Positions 1 to 5,451 of a DNA stretch of 8,111 nucleotides are shown here, piece by piece. Position 1 is the stretch's first letter. The number at the start of each line of letters is the position of its first letter. The translations under genes and the position numbers were made by a program. The DNA is taken from positions 1 through 8,111 of the forward strand of contig DFDT01000045.1 of NCBI GenBank assembly GCA_002368865.1, read 5' to 3'. Under the pieces are notes generated by a model. It had not been told where the DNA came from and did no database searches. It worked only from the letters and a program-made list of their open reading frames with translations. Source of the stretch: Lachnospiraceae bacterium UBA3821. Lineage in GTDB: Bacteria > Bacillota > Clostridia > Lachnospirales > Lachnospiraceae.

Positions 1-1
1 T

Positions 2-67
2 GGAGAAGATCTGAACACAGGTCCGGATATAAATCTGAATAAAGATTTCAAGATAGGAAGAATATAG
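2..67 (+). CDS. Possible C-terminal tail of an upstream gene (partial)
   Basis: One forward frame is open from the window edge to a TAG at 65-67 and reads about 21 residues, beginning GEDLNTGPDI and ending KIGRI. It lies just upstream of an intrinsic terminator, where a gene end would be expected. The tail is too short to assign to a family, and the other two forward frames close earlier (TGA at 11-13, TAA at 40-42). The same DNA also holds the first copy of a hairpin repeat, so it may not be coding at all. This is a weak call based only on position and frame. Confidence 0.2.
   Translation, partial: GEDLNTGPDINLNKDFKIGRI
8..43 (+). repeat. Hairpin-forming direct repeat, copy 1
   Basis: This unit matches positions 79-114 at 29 of 36 bases, with identical 13-base starts (GATCTGAACACAG) and identical CTGAATAAA ends at the same internal offset. 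The period between copies is 71 bases, so they are not in the same reading frame. The start of the unit folds into GATCTG, loop AACA, CAGGTC, with one T-G wobble pair. A second small hairpin (AAATCT at 31-36 with AGATTT at 43-48) overlaps the end of this copy only. Confidence 0.5.
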
Positions 68-78
68 TTCTCAGGACG

Positions 79-114
79 GATCTGAACACAGATCTGACGA
101 CAAAACTGAATAAA
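79..114 (+). repeat. Hairpin-forming direct repeat, copy 2
   Basis: This is the second copy of the 36-base unit seen at 8-43. Here the hairpin is GATCTG, loop AACA, CAGATC. It extends outward through a G-T wobble and a C-G pair to 77-96, giving 8 pairs. The position that forms a T-G wobble in copy 1 is a T-A pair here, so pairing survives the base change. It lies immediately upstream of the terminator at 121-173. Confidence 0.5.
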
Positions 115-120
115 AAAAGC

Positions 121-173
121 AAAAAACGGATTACCTGCAATGGAACTTTCCTTTCCCGGGAATCCGTTTTTTT
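121..173 (+). terminator. Intrinsic terminator upstream of the cluster
   Basis: An A-rich 5' arm (121-132, ending ACGGATT) pairs perfectly with 161-172 (AATCCG followed by a run of seven T at 167-173). A mismatch and two G-C pairs extend the stem inward, and the middle can fold weakly (GGA with TCC). The long A run before the stem and the T run after it would allow termination in either direction. It probably ends the gene left of the window. The core at 128-165 matches the strong terminator core at 5270-5307 at 30 of 38 bases. Confidence 0.75.
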
Positions 174-221
174 CTTTCGCAAAAAAGGAACTCGCTTCAT
201 CGCGCAATACCCGTGACTTCA

Positions 222-244
222 GATAGAGGTGCAAGACTTATAAG
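222..244 (+). promoter_or_regulatory. Possible truncated lysine riboswitch (L-box) 5' fragment
   Basis: The string GATAGAGGTGCAAGACTTAT followed by AAG resembles the conserved 5' strand of lysine riboswitches, which typically opens with GATAGAGGTGC and an A-rich joint. Nothing resembling the rest of the aptamer follows: I do not find the GGGGAGCGTCGCCGAAG-like core or a closing strand able to pair with GATAGAG before 434. If real, this is a non-functional remnant. The match is short and recalled from memory, so chance similarity remains possible. Confidence 0.22.
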
Positions 245-300
245 CGAGCCTTGAAACAATATACTGCATTGACAATAGTGTGCTAAATAAAGATTAAATA

Positions 301-329
301 TAGTCTTAATATCGTTTTTATGCTAGAAT
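301..329 (+). promoter_or_regulatory. Probable sigma-A-type promoter for the cluster
   Basis: There is an extended -10 element, TGC followed by TAGAAT, at 321-329. A weak -35-like TAGTCT (301-306) lies 17 bases upstream of the hexamer. Transcription would start near 336, about 100 bases before the first start codon and just upstream of the leader terminator at 362-387. A perfect TTGACA at 269-274 lacks a good partner at normal spacing (the best is TTAAAT, 19 bases away) and could be an alternative or an activator-dependent start. Confidence 0.45.
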
Positions 330-361
330 GAACGTAGCACTTCTGCATTAGCGGGCTCGGG

Positions 362-387
362 GCGGGGGTCAAAGCCCCTGCTTTTTT
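362..387 (+). terminator. Leader terminator or attenuator before the esterase gene
   Basis: GCGGGGGT (362-369) pairs with GCCCCTGC (374-381) through six Watson-Crick and two wobble pairs around the short loop CAAA. Six T follow at 382-387. It lies between the probable promoter and the first start codon, so it would stop transcripts before the operon unless read through. An alternative stem is possible: AGCGGG, just upstream near 347-352, can pair with the CCCTGCT side of the hairpin. Without an obvious leader peptide or aptamer, the controlling signal is unknown. It could instead end a short RNA started at the TTGACA site. Confidence 0.6.
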
Positions 388-417
388 ATTGAGGCTTTCA
401 GGAATTAATCAATAATC

Positions 418-437
418 AAAGGAGATATTTCATTTTG
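418..437 (+). promoter_or_regulatory. Ribosome binding site that fixes a TTG start
   Basis: AAAGGAG at 418-424 sits 10 bases before the TTG at 435-437. No ATG or GTG is better placed, and starting here keeps the N-terminal beta-sandwich domain whole. TTG starts usually give reduced translation, which makes the first gene of the operon likely to be made in lower amounts than the others, all of which use ATG. Confidence 0.6.
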
Positions 438-1709
438 CTTCCTATTACAGATTTACAATTTCTCATTAATGCTTACGAAGACAGCCAGATCCGGTTCGAC
501 CCGGCTGTCAAAAAATATGATGTTACCGTTCCTACGGACTGCTTCGGAGTACTTTTGAAGCTGCAGTTCGCGCCGGAATTTTACATTAGTATTCGTTCTG
601 ACCGCGACGCCGGACGTTTTGGTTTTGAAACGCTTGAGCCTGAGATGGGCGACTATTTAGCTGGAACTGAAATTCCTTTTTATGAATACTATGGCGGCTA
701 CATCATCCGCCTTGATAAGCGGGAGTCTTGCTTTGCAAATGACCTCGATGCGACTGTCAGCATTGACGCGGGGAGTACAGAGCATGGGACAGACCGCTAT
801 GAGATCCATATTCACAGAGATTCAGGGAAAAAGATTCGGGATCTCTTTAAGGGGGATTCCTTCTTCGATGAAGAGTTTGGAATCGCAATGCCCTACAAAC
901 TCTATGTTCCCGGAAAGTATGACCGCAGGAGGAAATATCCCATGGTCATATGCCTTCACGGAACAGGTGAAGTCCAGGAGCCGATTGATGCCGTGCTCAT
1001 GAAAACCCAGATGGCGACGGCTTTTGCGGAGGATTCCGAAGCAGGCCGCAATGCGTGCTTTGTGCTGGTTCCCAAATGCAATATTCGCTATGACGAGGAT
1101 GACAACTGGACTACACTCAACCAGTTTGTCCGCCAGAGAACCGATTCTCCTTTCTGGCCAATGCCCCATCTGACAGTGGTCTGGCGGCTGATAGAAAAGC
1201 TAAAAAATGAATACAGAATAGATGACAGGAGACTCTATCTCACAGGAATCTCATCCGGTGCCTTCGGAGCCTATGTGCTCGCGATGGAGCATCCGGACTC
1301 TTTCGCAGCTCTGGTCCCTGTTGCAGGAGCAGCCAATCCCGCGCGGATAGGCGCATTAAAAAACACACCTATGTGGATCTTTCACTCTGCAGATGATCCG
1401 GTCATTGTCCCCTCTTATACACTGGATCCCACACTGGCCGCTCTGGATGGAGCCGGTATCAGCTACCGCCTGACCCTTTATCCCGACAAGCAGATCTTCT
1501 GGCAGTCCGCGCACTTCTGCTGGGAGAGGGTCTACAAAGAAGAGGAACTGCGGGACTGGATCTTTTCACAGAGGATTGGCGGAATAAAGCAGGTAAAGAA
1601 AAAAATCGGGATACCTGCCGGAGATAAAAAGAAGGGGCATTCAATCAACGAAGACGTACGCGATATCGCCGTGCAGGCAATTGCCGCCGCGGAGGTCAGG
1701 GCACTCTGA
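435..1709 (+). CDS. Alpha/beta-hydrolase esterase with N-terminal cadherin-like beta-sandwich
   Basis: This 424-residue protein has no signal peptide or membrane helix and is probably cytoplasmic. Residues about 7-128 look like a cadherin-like beta-sandwich domain (FDPAVKKYDVTVP near 21-33; closing strand DRYEIHIHRDSG at 120-131). Residues about 145-380 form an alpha/beta-hydrolase of the esterase/prolyl-oligopeptidase-like type. They show the oxyanion-loop motif LHGTGE (174-179), the nucleophile elbow GISSG with Ser273, a likely acid in HSADDPVIV (Asp320 or Asp321) and His360 in SAHFCW. The catalytic triad therefore appears complete. A Lys-rich linker and predicted helix (about 385-424) extend past the usual fold. 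It is the first gene of the cluster, 96 bases before the condensation gene, which suggests a role in releasing, editing or cleaving the acyl product. Peptidase or acetyl-esterase activity on other substrates cannot be excluded. Confidence 0.82.
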   Translation: MLPITDLQFLINAYEDSQIRFDPAVKKYDVTVPTDCFGVLLKLQFAPEFYISIRSDRDAGRFGFETLEPEMGDYLAGTEIPFYEYYGGYIIRLDKRESCFANDLDATVSIDAGSTEHGTDRYEIHIHRDSGKKIRDLFKGDSFFDEEFGIAMPYKLYVPGKYDRRRKYPMVICLHGTGEVQEPIDAVLMKTQMATAFAEDSEAGRNACFVLVPKCNIRYDEDDNWTTLNQFVRQRTDSPFWPMPHLTVVWRLIEKLKNEYRIDDRRLYLTGISSGAFGAYVLAMEHPDSFAALVPVAGAANPARIGALKNTPMWIFHSADDPVIVPSYTLDPTLAALDGAGISYRLTLYPDKQIFWQSAHFCWERVYKEEELRDWIFSQRIGGIKQVKKKIGIPAGDKKKGHSINEDVRDIAVQAIAAAEVRAL

Positions 1710-1718
1710 ACGAATACG

Positions 1719-1741
1719 GATGTTTTTTTGATAAAAACATC
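1719..1741 (+). other. AT-rich hairpin between esterase and condensation genes
   Basis: GATGTTTTT (1719-1727) and AAAAACATC (1733-1741) form a 9-pair stem with a 5-base loop just after the esterase stop codon. It is low in G-C pairs and has no adjacent T run, so strong termination is unlikely. It may protect the upstream message's 3' end or reduce read-through slightly. The remaining intergenic DNA holds the strong GAGGAGG binding site (1793-1799), six bases before the next ATG. Confidence 0.35.
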
Positions 1742-1805
1742 TATGACATTTTTGTGTAACAGTCGTACGGTTTGTCCGGCATAAATAATAACGAGGAGGA
1801 AAACG

Positions 1806-3197
1806 ATGGAGAAAAAGCTTTACCCCCTGGACGTGGGTCAGATGCTGCAGTATCTGCCTATACGGGAAACCGGCACCCAGCGCTGCTGCAATATCAGTGT
1901 TTTTTCAGGTCTTCAGACAGAGATTGATTTCAGCCTTCTGAAGAGATGCATTCAGGACGAGTTCAGACGCTACGAGTGTCTTCGTCTCCGGTTCACTGCC
2001 CCGGACGAGAATGGCTTTGTGCAGCAGTACATTGCGGAGCGGGATGACCGGGATGTCCCTTTTCTGGATCTCTCTGACCGCACCATGAGGGAAGCCGACG
2101 CTTTTCTGCAGGAAAAAACCTATGAAGAGTTTAATGAGCCGGAGATTCCCATGGTGGAGATCACCATGGTGAAGATGCCGGAAGGCTACAACGGCATGTA
2201 TATTCATATCGATCACCGCCTGGTAGATTCCTCCGGTCTTATCGTGATGGTCAACGACATTATGGAACTTTACTGCCATTATCGTTTCGGCTCTGAATAT
2301 CCCAAGCCTCTCGCTTCCTTCGAAGAAGTTCTGATCGAAGATCTGAAAAAGGCGAAGAACGAAAAGCGCCGCGCCAAGGACGAGAAATTCTGGCGTGATT
2401 ACCTGACGGAAAACGGCGAACCTATTTATTCTGACATCAAAGGTTCCCGCATTCTTCAGGAGAGCAGGAGAGTGCACGGAGACAAATCCCTTCGCGCGGC
2501 TGATGTGGAGACCAAAGACCGCTCTGTGGGTGTAGCCGATTTCCATCTGGAGCCCGAAGCCACACAGAAGCTGATGGATTTCTGCATGATGCACGGCGTT
2601 TCCATGACTAACCTGATTCTCCTCACCATGCGGACCTATCTCTCCAAGGCCAACGGCGGTCAGGATGACATCACACTCCGGAATTTCGTTTCCCGCCGAT
2701 CTACCCAGGCAGAGTGGACCTGCGGAGGCAGCAGAGTGCTGTCCTTCCCGCTGCGTACCATCATCAGTCCGGATACGGAGTTTCTGGATGCCCTGTATGA
2801 ACTTCAGAACGTTCAGAACAAGATTTACCTCCACTGCAACTACGACCCTGTAGCTGTGGACAAAATACTGAAGGAGCTCTACGGAGCGCCGGATAACACG
2901 GAATATATTTCCATGTCCCTAACCTATCAGCCCATGCCTGTCCGAATACAGAATGAACATCTGGCGGGAATCAGGACACGTTCCGTCTGGTACCCCAACG
3001 GAGCGGCTACGAAGAGGATCTACCTTACTGTCACCCACGGCCCGAATGAAGGCGGCCTCATCTTTGACTATCATTATCAGACAGCCGTCCTTTCCTATGA
3101 TGACATTCAGAGGCTGTATTATTACATGATGAAGATGATGTTCCGCGGCGTGGATGAACCGGATATCACAATCGGAGAACTCATCAGCACTGTATAA
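1806..3197 (+). CDS. Stand-alone NRPS-type condensation-domain acyltransferase
   Basis: At 463 residues this is the length of one condensation domain with nothing attached. Recognisable family motifs appear in order: an N-terminal C1-like LYPLDVGQMLQYL (5-17); C2 as RRYECLRLRF (54-63, compare RHExLRTxF); C3 as HIDHRLVDSSG (134-144); a C5-like stretch NFVSRRST then GGSRVLSFPLR (293-317); and a C7-like SLTYQPMPVR (371-380). In the C3 motif HHxxxDG the second, catalytic His (His137) and the Asp (Asp141) are kept. The first His is Asp136 and the Gly is Ser142. Family knowledge suggests it joins a carrier-bound acyl group to an amine or hydroxyl acceptor. The adjacent carrier protein and acyl-AMP ligase fit a donor-loading role. 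The acceptor is unknown. A starter-type, ester-forming or epimerising variant is also possible. Confidence 0.85.
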   Translation: MEKKLYPLDVGQMLQYLPIRETGTQRCCNISVFSGLQTEIDFSLLKRCIQDEFRRYECLRLRFTAPDENGFVQQYIAERDDRDVPFLDLSDRTMREADAFLQEKTYEEFNEPEIPMVEITMVKMPEGYNGMYIHIDHRLVDSSGLIVMVNDIMELYCHYRFGSEYPKPLASFEEVLIEDLKKAKNEKRRAKDEKFWRDYLTENGEPIYSDIKGSRILQESRRVHGDKSLRAADVETKDRSVGVADFHLEPEATQKLMDFCMMHGVSMTNLILLTMRTYLSKANGGQDDITLRNFVSRRSTQAEWTCGGSRVLSFPLRTIISPDTEFLDALYELQNVQNKIYLHCNYDPVAVDKILKELYGAPDNTEYISMSLTYQPMPVRIQNEHLAGIRTRSVWYPNGAATKRIYLTVTHGPNEGGLIFDYHYQTAVLSYDDIQRLYYYMMKMMFRGVDEPDITIGELISTV

Positions 3198-3215
3198 ATT
3201 GATTCTGAGCTGTCT

Positions 3216-3287
3216 GTGCTCTGCGGTACTGCGCAGCGCATACAAAAGAAAAGCGGCAACAGGCACCGCGCCCTGTGATCGCAGAGC
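3216..3287 (+). other. Mutually exclusive RNA hairpins between condensation and carrier genes
   Basis: GTGCTCTGCG (3216-3225) can pair with CGCAGCGCAT (3232-3241) with a single internal mismatch and one terminal wobble, around a 6-base loop. The same left strand (GCTCTGCG, 3218-3225) is also perfectly complementary over 8 bases to CGCAGAGC at 3280-3287. The two folds cannot form together. No T run follows, so this is not a standard terminator. It could stabilise or process the message and raise carrier-protein expression relative to its neighbours. Confidence 0.35.
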
Positions 3288-3321
3288 GTTATAAATATTC
3301 AATAAAAATGGAGGATACAAC

Positions 3322-3558
3322 ATGGATAAGAAGCATAAATTTCTGGAGATTGTGGCCAAGTACTGCGATAAGGAAGCATCGGAGATTACTGAAGATATGC
3401 GTTTCCGTGAAGATCTCGGCTTTAATTCCCTGAGCTTTATGACCTTCCTGGGCGATTTGGAGGATACTCTGGACGTGGAACTGGAAGAGGAGGAAGCCAT
3501 CCGTATCACGACGATTGGTGAGGCTCTGCAGTACATGAACACGCTTTTTGAAGAATAA
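3322..3558 (+). CDS. Discrete acyl carrier protein
   Basis: This 78-residue acidic protein has the length and four-helix pattern of acyl carrier proteins. The phosphopantetheine attachment site is Ser36 in DLGFNSLS (31-38), a variant of the usual DSL motif with Asn in place of Asp. Acidic helix 2 (GDLEDTLDVELEEEE, 44-58) is typical of partner-binding surfaces, and the TIGEALQYM segment matches the carrier C-terminus. A GGAGG binding site (3310-3314) lies 7 bases from the ATG. Located between the condensation and ligase genes, it most likely shuttles the activated acyl group between them and is distinct from the housekeeping fatty-acid carrier. Activation needs a phosphopantetheinyl transferase, which is not in this window. 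A D-alanyl or peptidyl carrier role is less likely, because its partner ligase looks like a fatty or aryl acid type. Confidence 0.9.
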   Translation: MDKKHKFLEIVAKYCDKEASEITEDMRFREDLGFNSLSFMTFLGDLEDTLDVELEEEEAIRITTIGEALQYMNTLFEE

Positions 3559-3612
3559 AAATAAAGCGGATCAGGAGAAAAGAACTGTATACCTTTCATA
3601 GGAGAAATAAGA

Positions 3613-5178
3613 ATGCATAATGGTCACCTTATTACAGGCCTGTTGGATAACACGGTCGAGAAATATCCCGATTATCCGGCAGTGCGATGGATCGTAAAGA
3701 AACAGATTTCCGAGAAGTTATATCGGGAGCTGAACGAGGATAGAAACAAGGTTGCCGGAGCCCTTCTGAAGATGGGTTTTGAAGGAAAACAGGCGGCCAT
3801 GATCGGCACCAGCTCTTACGAGTGGATCGTCTCATACCTGGGAATCGTCAGCACAAAGATTACCGCCGTGCCGCTTGATCCCATGCTCCCGCCTCCGGAG
3901 CTCTGTGATCTGATAAACCGTTCGGATTCCGAGGTACTCTTCATTGCCCCGAAACTGGCGTCACTGATCGACACTGTAAAAGAAAACTGCCCTGCTGTAC
4001 GGCTTTTTGTGGTTCTTGGCGGGAATCCCCGGCCGGAGGATCCCTCCATCGTCTCCTTTGCGGAATTCATTTCCGGGGAAGACGGGGCTGCGGTTCCGGA
4101 GGACAAGCGCCCTCTGCCTGATGACATGTGCACCATCATCTTTACTTCCGGCACGACCGGAAAAAGCAAGGGTGTCATGCTGACCCAGCGAAACCTCTAT
4201 GACGACGTGACAAACGTGGTTGTCACTTTTGAACCGGGGACGACCATGCTGTCTGTCCTTCCCATCCACCACGCCTACTGCCTGGTCATGGACTGGCTCA
4301 AAGGCTTCTCCCTCGGAGCGACTCTCTATATCAATGATTCCCTGCTCCACATGGTCAGGAACATCGGTATTGTGAAGCCTCAGGTTCTTCTGATGGTGCC
4401 GCTCATGATTGAGACCATTGGCAAGAAGCTTGCCGCCATTGAGTCTGATCTGCCCAAACCCGAGATCGGGAAGCAGCTGATGGGAGAAAACCTGGAGTAC
4501 ATTTTCTCCGGCGGCGCGCACCTGGATCCCGCTTATATCAGCCTGTTCGAGGAGTATGGGATCAAGGTCTGTGAAGGATATGGAATGAGCGAATGCTCCC
4601 CTACGATCAGCTCTAACGGACAAACCGGCAACCGGCCGGGTTCTGTCGGTAAAGTTCTGGCCAATATGCAGGTCCGCTTTGTGGACGGCGAGATCCAGGT
4701 CAAGGGATCCAATGTCATGAAGGGTTACTACAAGATGCCTAAAGAGACCGAGGAAGCATTCTCTGACGGCTGGCTGCGTACCGGTGATCTGGGCCGTATG
4801 GACGAAGACGGCTACCTTTACATCACCGGTCGTCTTAAGAACCTCATCATCCTCAGCAACGGAGAAAATATTTCCCCCGAGGAGATCGAAAACGTTATGC
4901 TGACCCATGATCTGGTCGGTGAGGTTGTCATCAGCGGTGAGGAAAACGGGCTTGCGGCACGGATCTATCCCGATCCCGACGTCGTGGAAGCCAAAGGGTT
5001 TTCTCCGGAGGATGTCGAGGCACAGCTGCAGCGAATCATGGATGACTACAACAAAACACAGCCGCTTTATCGTGCTATCGTCAACCTGAAAGTGCGCAAG
5101 TACCCGTTTATCAAAAACGCCACGAAAAAGATTGTCCGCGCCAAAATGGATGTGGATGAAGCACCTGAAGAAGGATAA
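3613..5178 (+). CDS. Acyl-AMP ligase (acyl-CoA/acyl-ACP synthetase family)
   Basis: This 521-residue enzyme belongs to the adenylate-forming ANL superfamily, which activates a carboxylic acid with ATP to an acyl-AMP and passes it to a thiol. The phosphate-binding motif FTSGTTGKSKGVML spans 177-190. LPIHHAY (216-222) resembles fatty-acid-type ligases rather than amino-acid adenylation domains. GYGMSECSP (322-330), TGDLGRMDEDGYLYITGR (390-407) and the hinge region LKNLIILSNGEN (408-419) follow in the usual order. The catalytic C-terminal Lys is probably Lys506 in TKKIVR (504-509), where the usual Gly before it is Lys. An AGGAG site (3600-3604) lies 8 bases before the ATG, and a strong terminator follows the stop codon. 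The preceding carrier gene makes acyl-ACP the likely product; acyl-CoA formation remains possible. Acid specificity cannot be read from sequence by eye. Confidence 0.88.
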   Translation: MHNGHLITGLLDNTVEKYPDYPAVRWIVKKQISEKLYRELNEDRNKVAGALLKMGFEGKQAAMIGTSSYEWIVSYLGIVSTKITAVPLDPMLPPPELCDLINRSDSEVLFIAPKLASLIDTVKENCPAVRLFVVLGGNPRPEDPSIVSFAEFISGEDGAAVPEDKRPLPDDMCTIIFTSGTTGKSKGVMLTQRNLYDDVTNVVVTFEPGTTMLSVLPIHHAYCLVMDWLKGFSLGATLYINDSLLHMVRNIGIVKPQVLLMVPLMIETIGKKLAAIESDLPKPEIGKQLMGENLEYIFSGGAHLDPAYISLFEEYGIKVCEGYGMSECSPTISSNGQTGNRPGSVGKVLANMQVRFVDGEIQVKGSNVMKGYYKMPKETEEAFSDGWLRTGDLGRMDEDGYLYITGRLKNLIILSNGENISPEEIENVMLTHDLVGEVVISGEENGLAARIYPDPDVVEAKGFSPEDVEAQLQRIMDDYNKTQPLYRAIVNLKVRKYPFIKNATKKIVRAKMDVDEAPEEG

Positions 5179-5269
5179 CTTATTGGTGTCAGGTACGGTT
5201 GAATTTCCATAAAATGCAGTAAGGCGATTTTATGTTTTTTAGCGTGTCTGAGACCTCAGGGTGAAAGCG

Positions 5270-5313
5270 GGATCCCCGGCAATGGAGTTTTCCATTGCCG
5301 GGGATCCTTTTTT
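5270..5313 (+). terminator. Strong intrinsic terminator ending the cluster
   Basis: A perfect 17-pair GC-rich stem joins 5270-5286 to 5291-5307 with a four-base GTTT loop, and six T follow at 5308-5313. It is about 90 bases after the ligase stop codon and marks the end of the operon. The intervening 5179-5269 shows no gene. Its sequence is a close relative of the terminator upstream of the cluster at 121-173. Confidence 0.93.
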
Positions 5314-5330
5314 GCTTTTAAGAGTAACCA

Positions 5331-5358
5331 TTTGTCAGAAAAAGCTGCCGTTTGTCAG
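5331..5358 (+). promoter_or_regulatory. Paired TTTGTCAG direct repeat, candidate operator
   Basis: TTTGTCAG occurs at 5331-5338 and again at 5351-5358, exactly 20 bases apart, close to two helical turns. The pair lies between the cluster terminator and the next gene, about 95 bases before its start codon. Such spacing suits a regulator binding one face of DNA. No convincing -35/-10 pair can be placed next to it: weak candidates are TTAAGG near 5388 and AT-rich hexamers at 5412-5434. Functional assignment is speculative. Confidence 0.3.
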
Positions 5359-5451
5359 GCTCTGCCCCGGTAAAAAGTGCAGGGATGTTAAGGTAACAGT
5401 GCCGGAAAAAACATAAATGATTAGTACATTATATGAGGAGGAGTATTAGAC

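Noticed and set aside
1..120. CRISPR-like array suggested by the repeated 36-base unit
   Set aside because: There are only two copies, diverged from each other, with one gap and no cas genes; it fits a small hairpin repeat better.
269..299. Perfect TTGACA as the main promoter of the cluster
   Set aside because: No -10 hexamer lies at 16-18 bases; the best candidate is TTAAAT at 19, so the extended -10 at 321-329 is preferred. It is kept only as an alternative.
1905..2834. Long open frame on the minus strand (about 309 codons) inside the condensation gene
   Set aside because: It lies wholly opposite a gene with clear family motifs, its product shows no recognisable domain, and it is best explained as a shadow of the forward coding pattern.
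2919..3599. Minus-strand frame of about 226 codons crossing the condensation-carrier gap
   Set aside because: It overlaps two well-supported forward genes and their ribosome binding site, and the serine-rich product looks like antisense translation.
3961..4908. Long open frame on the minus strand (about 315 codons) inside the ligase gene
   Set aside because: It is the complement of the ligase coding region, with no domain signature; the forward frame has all the adenylate-forming motifs.
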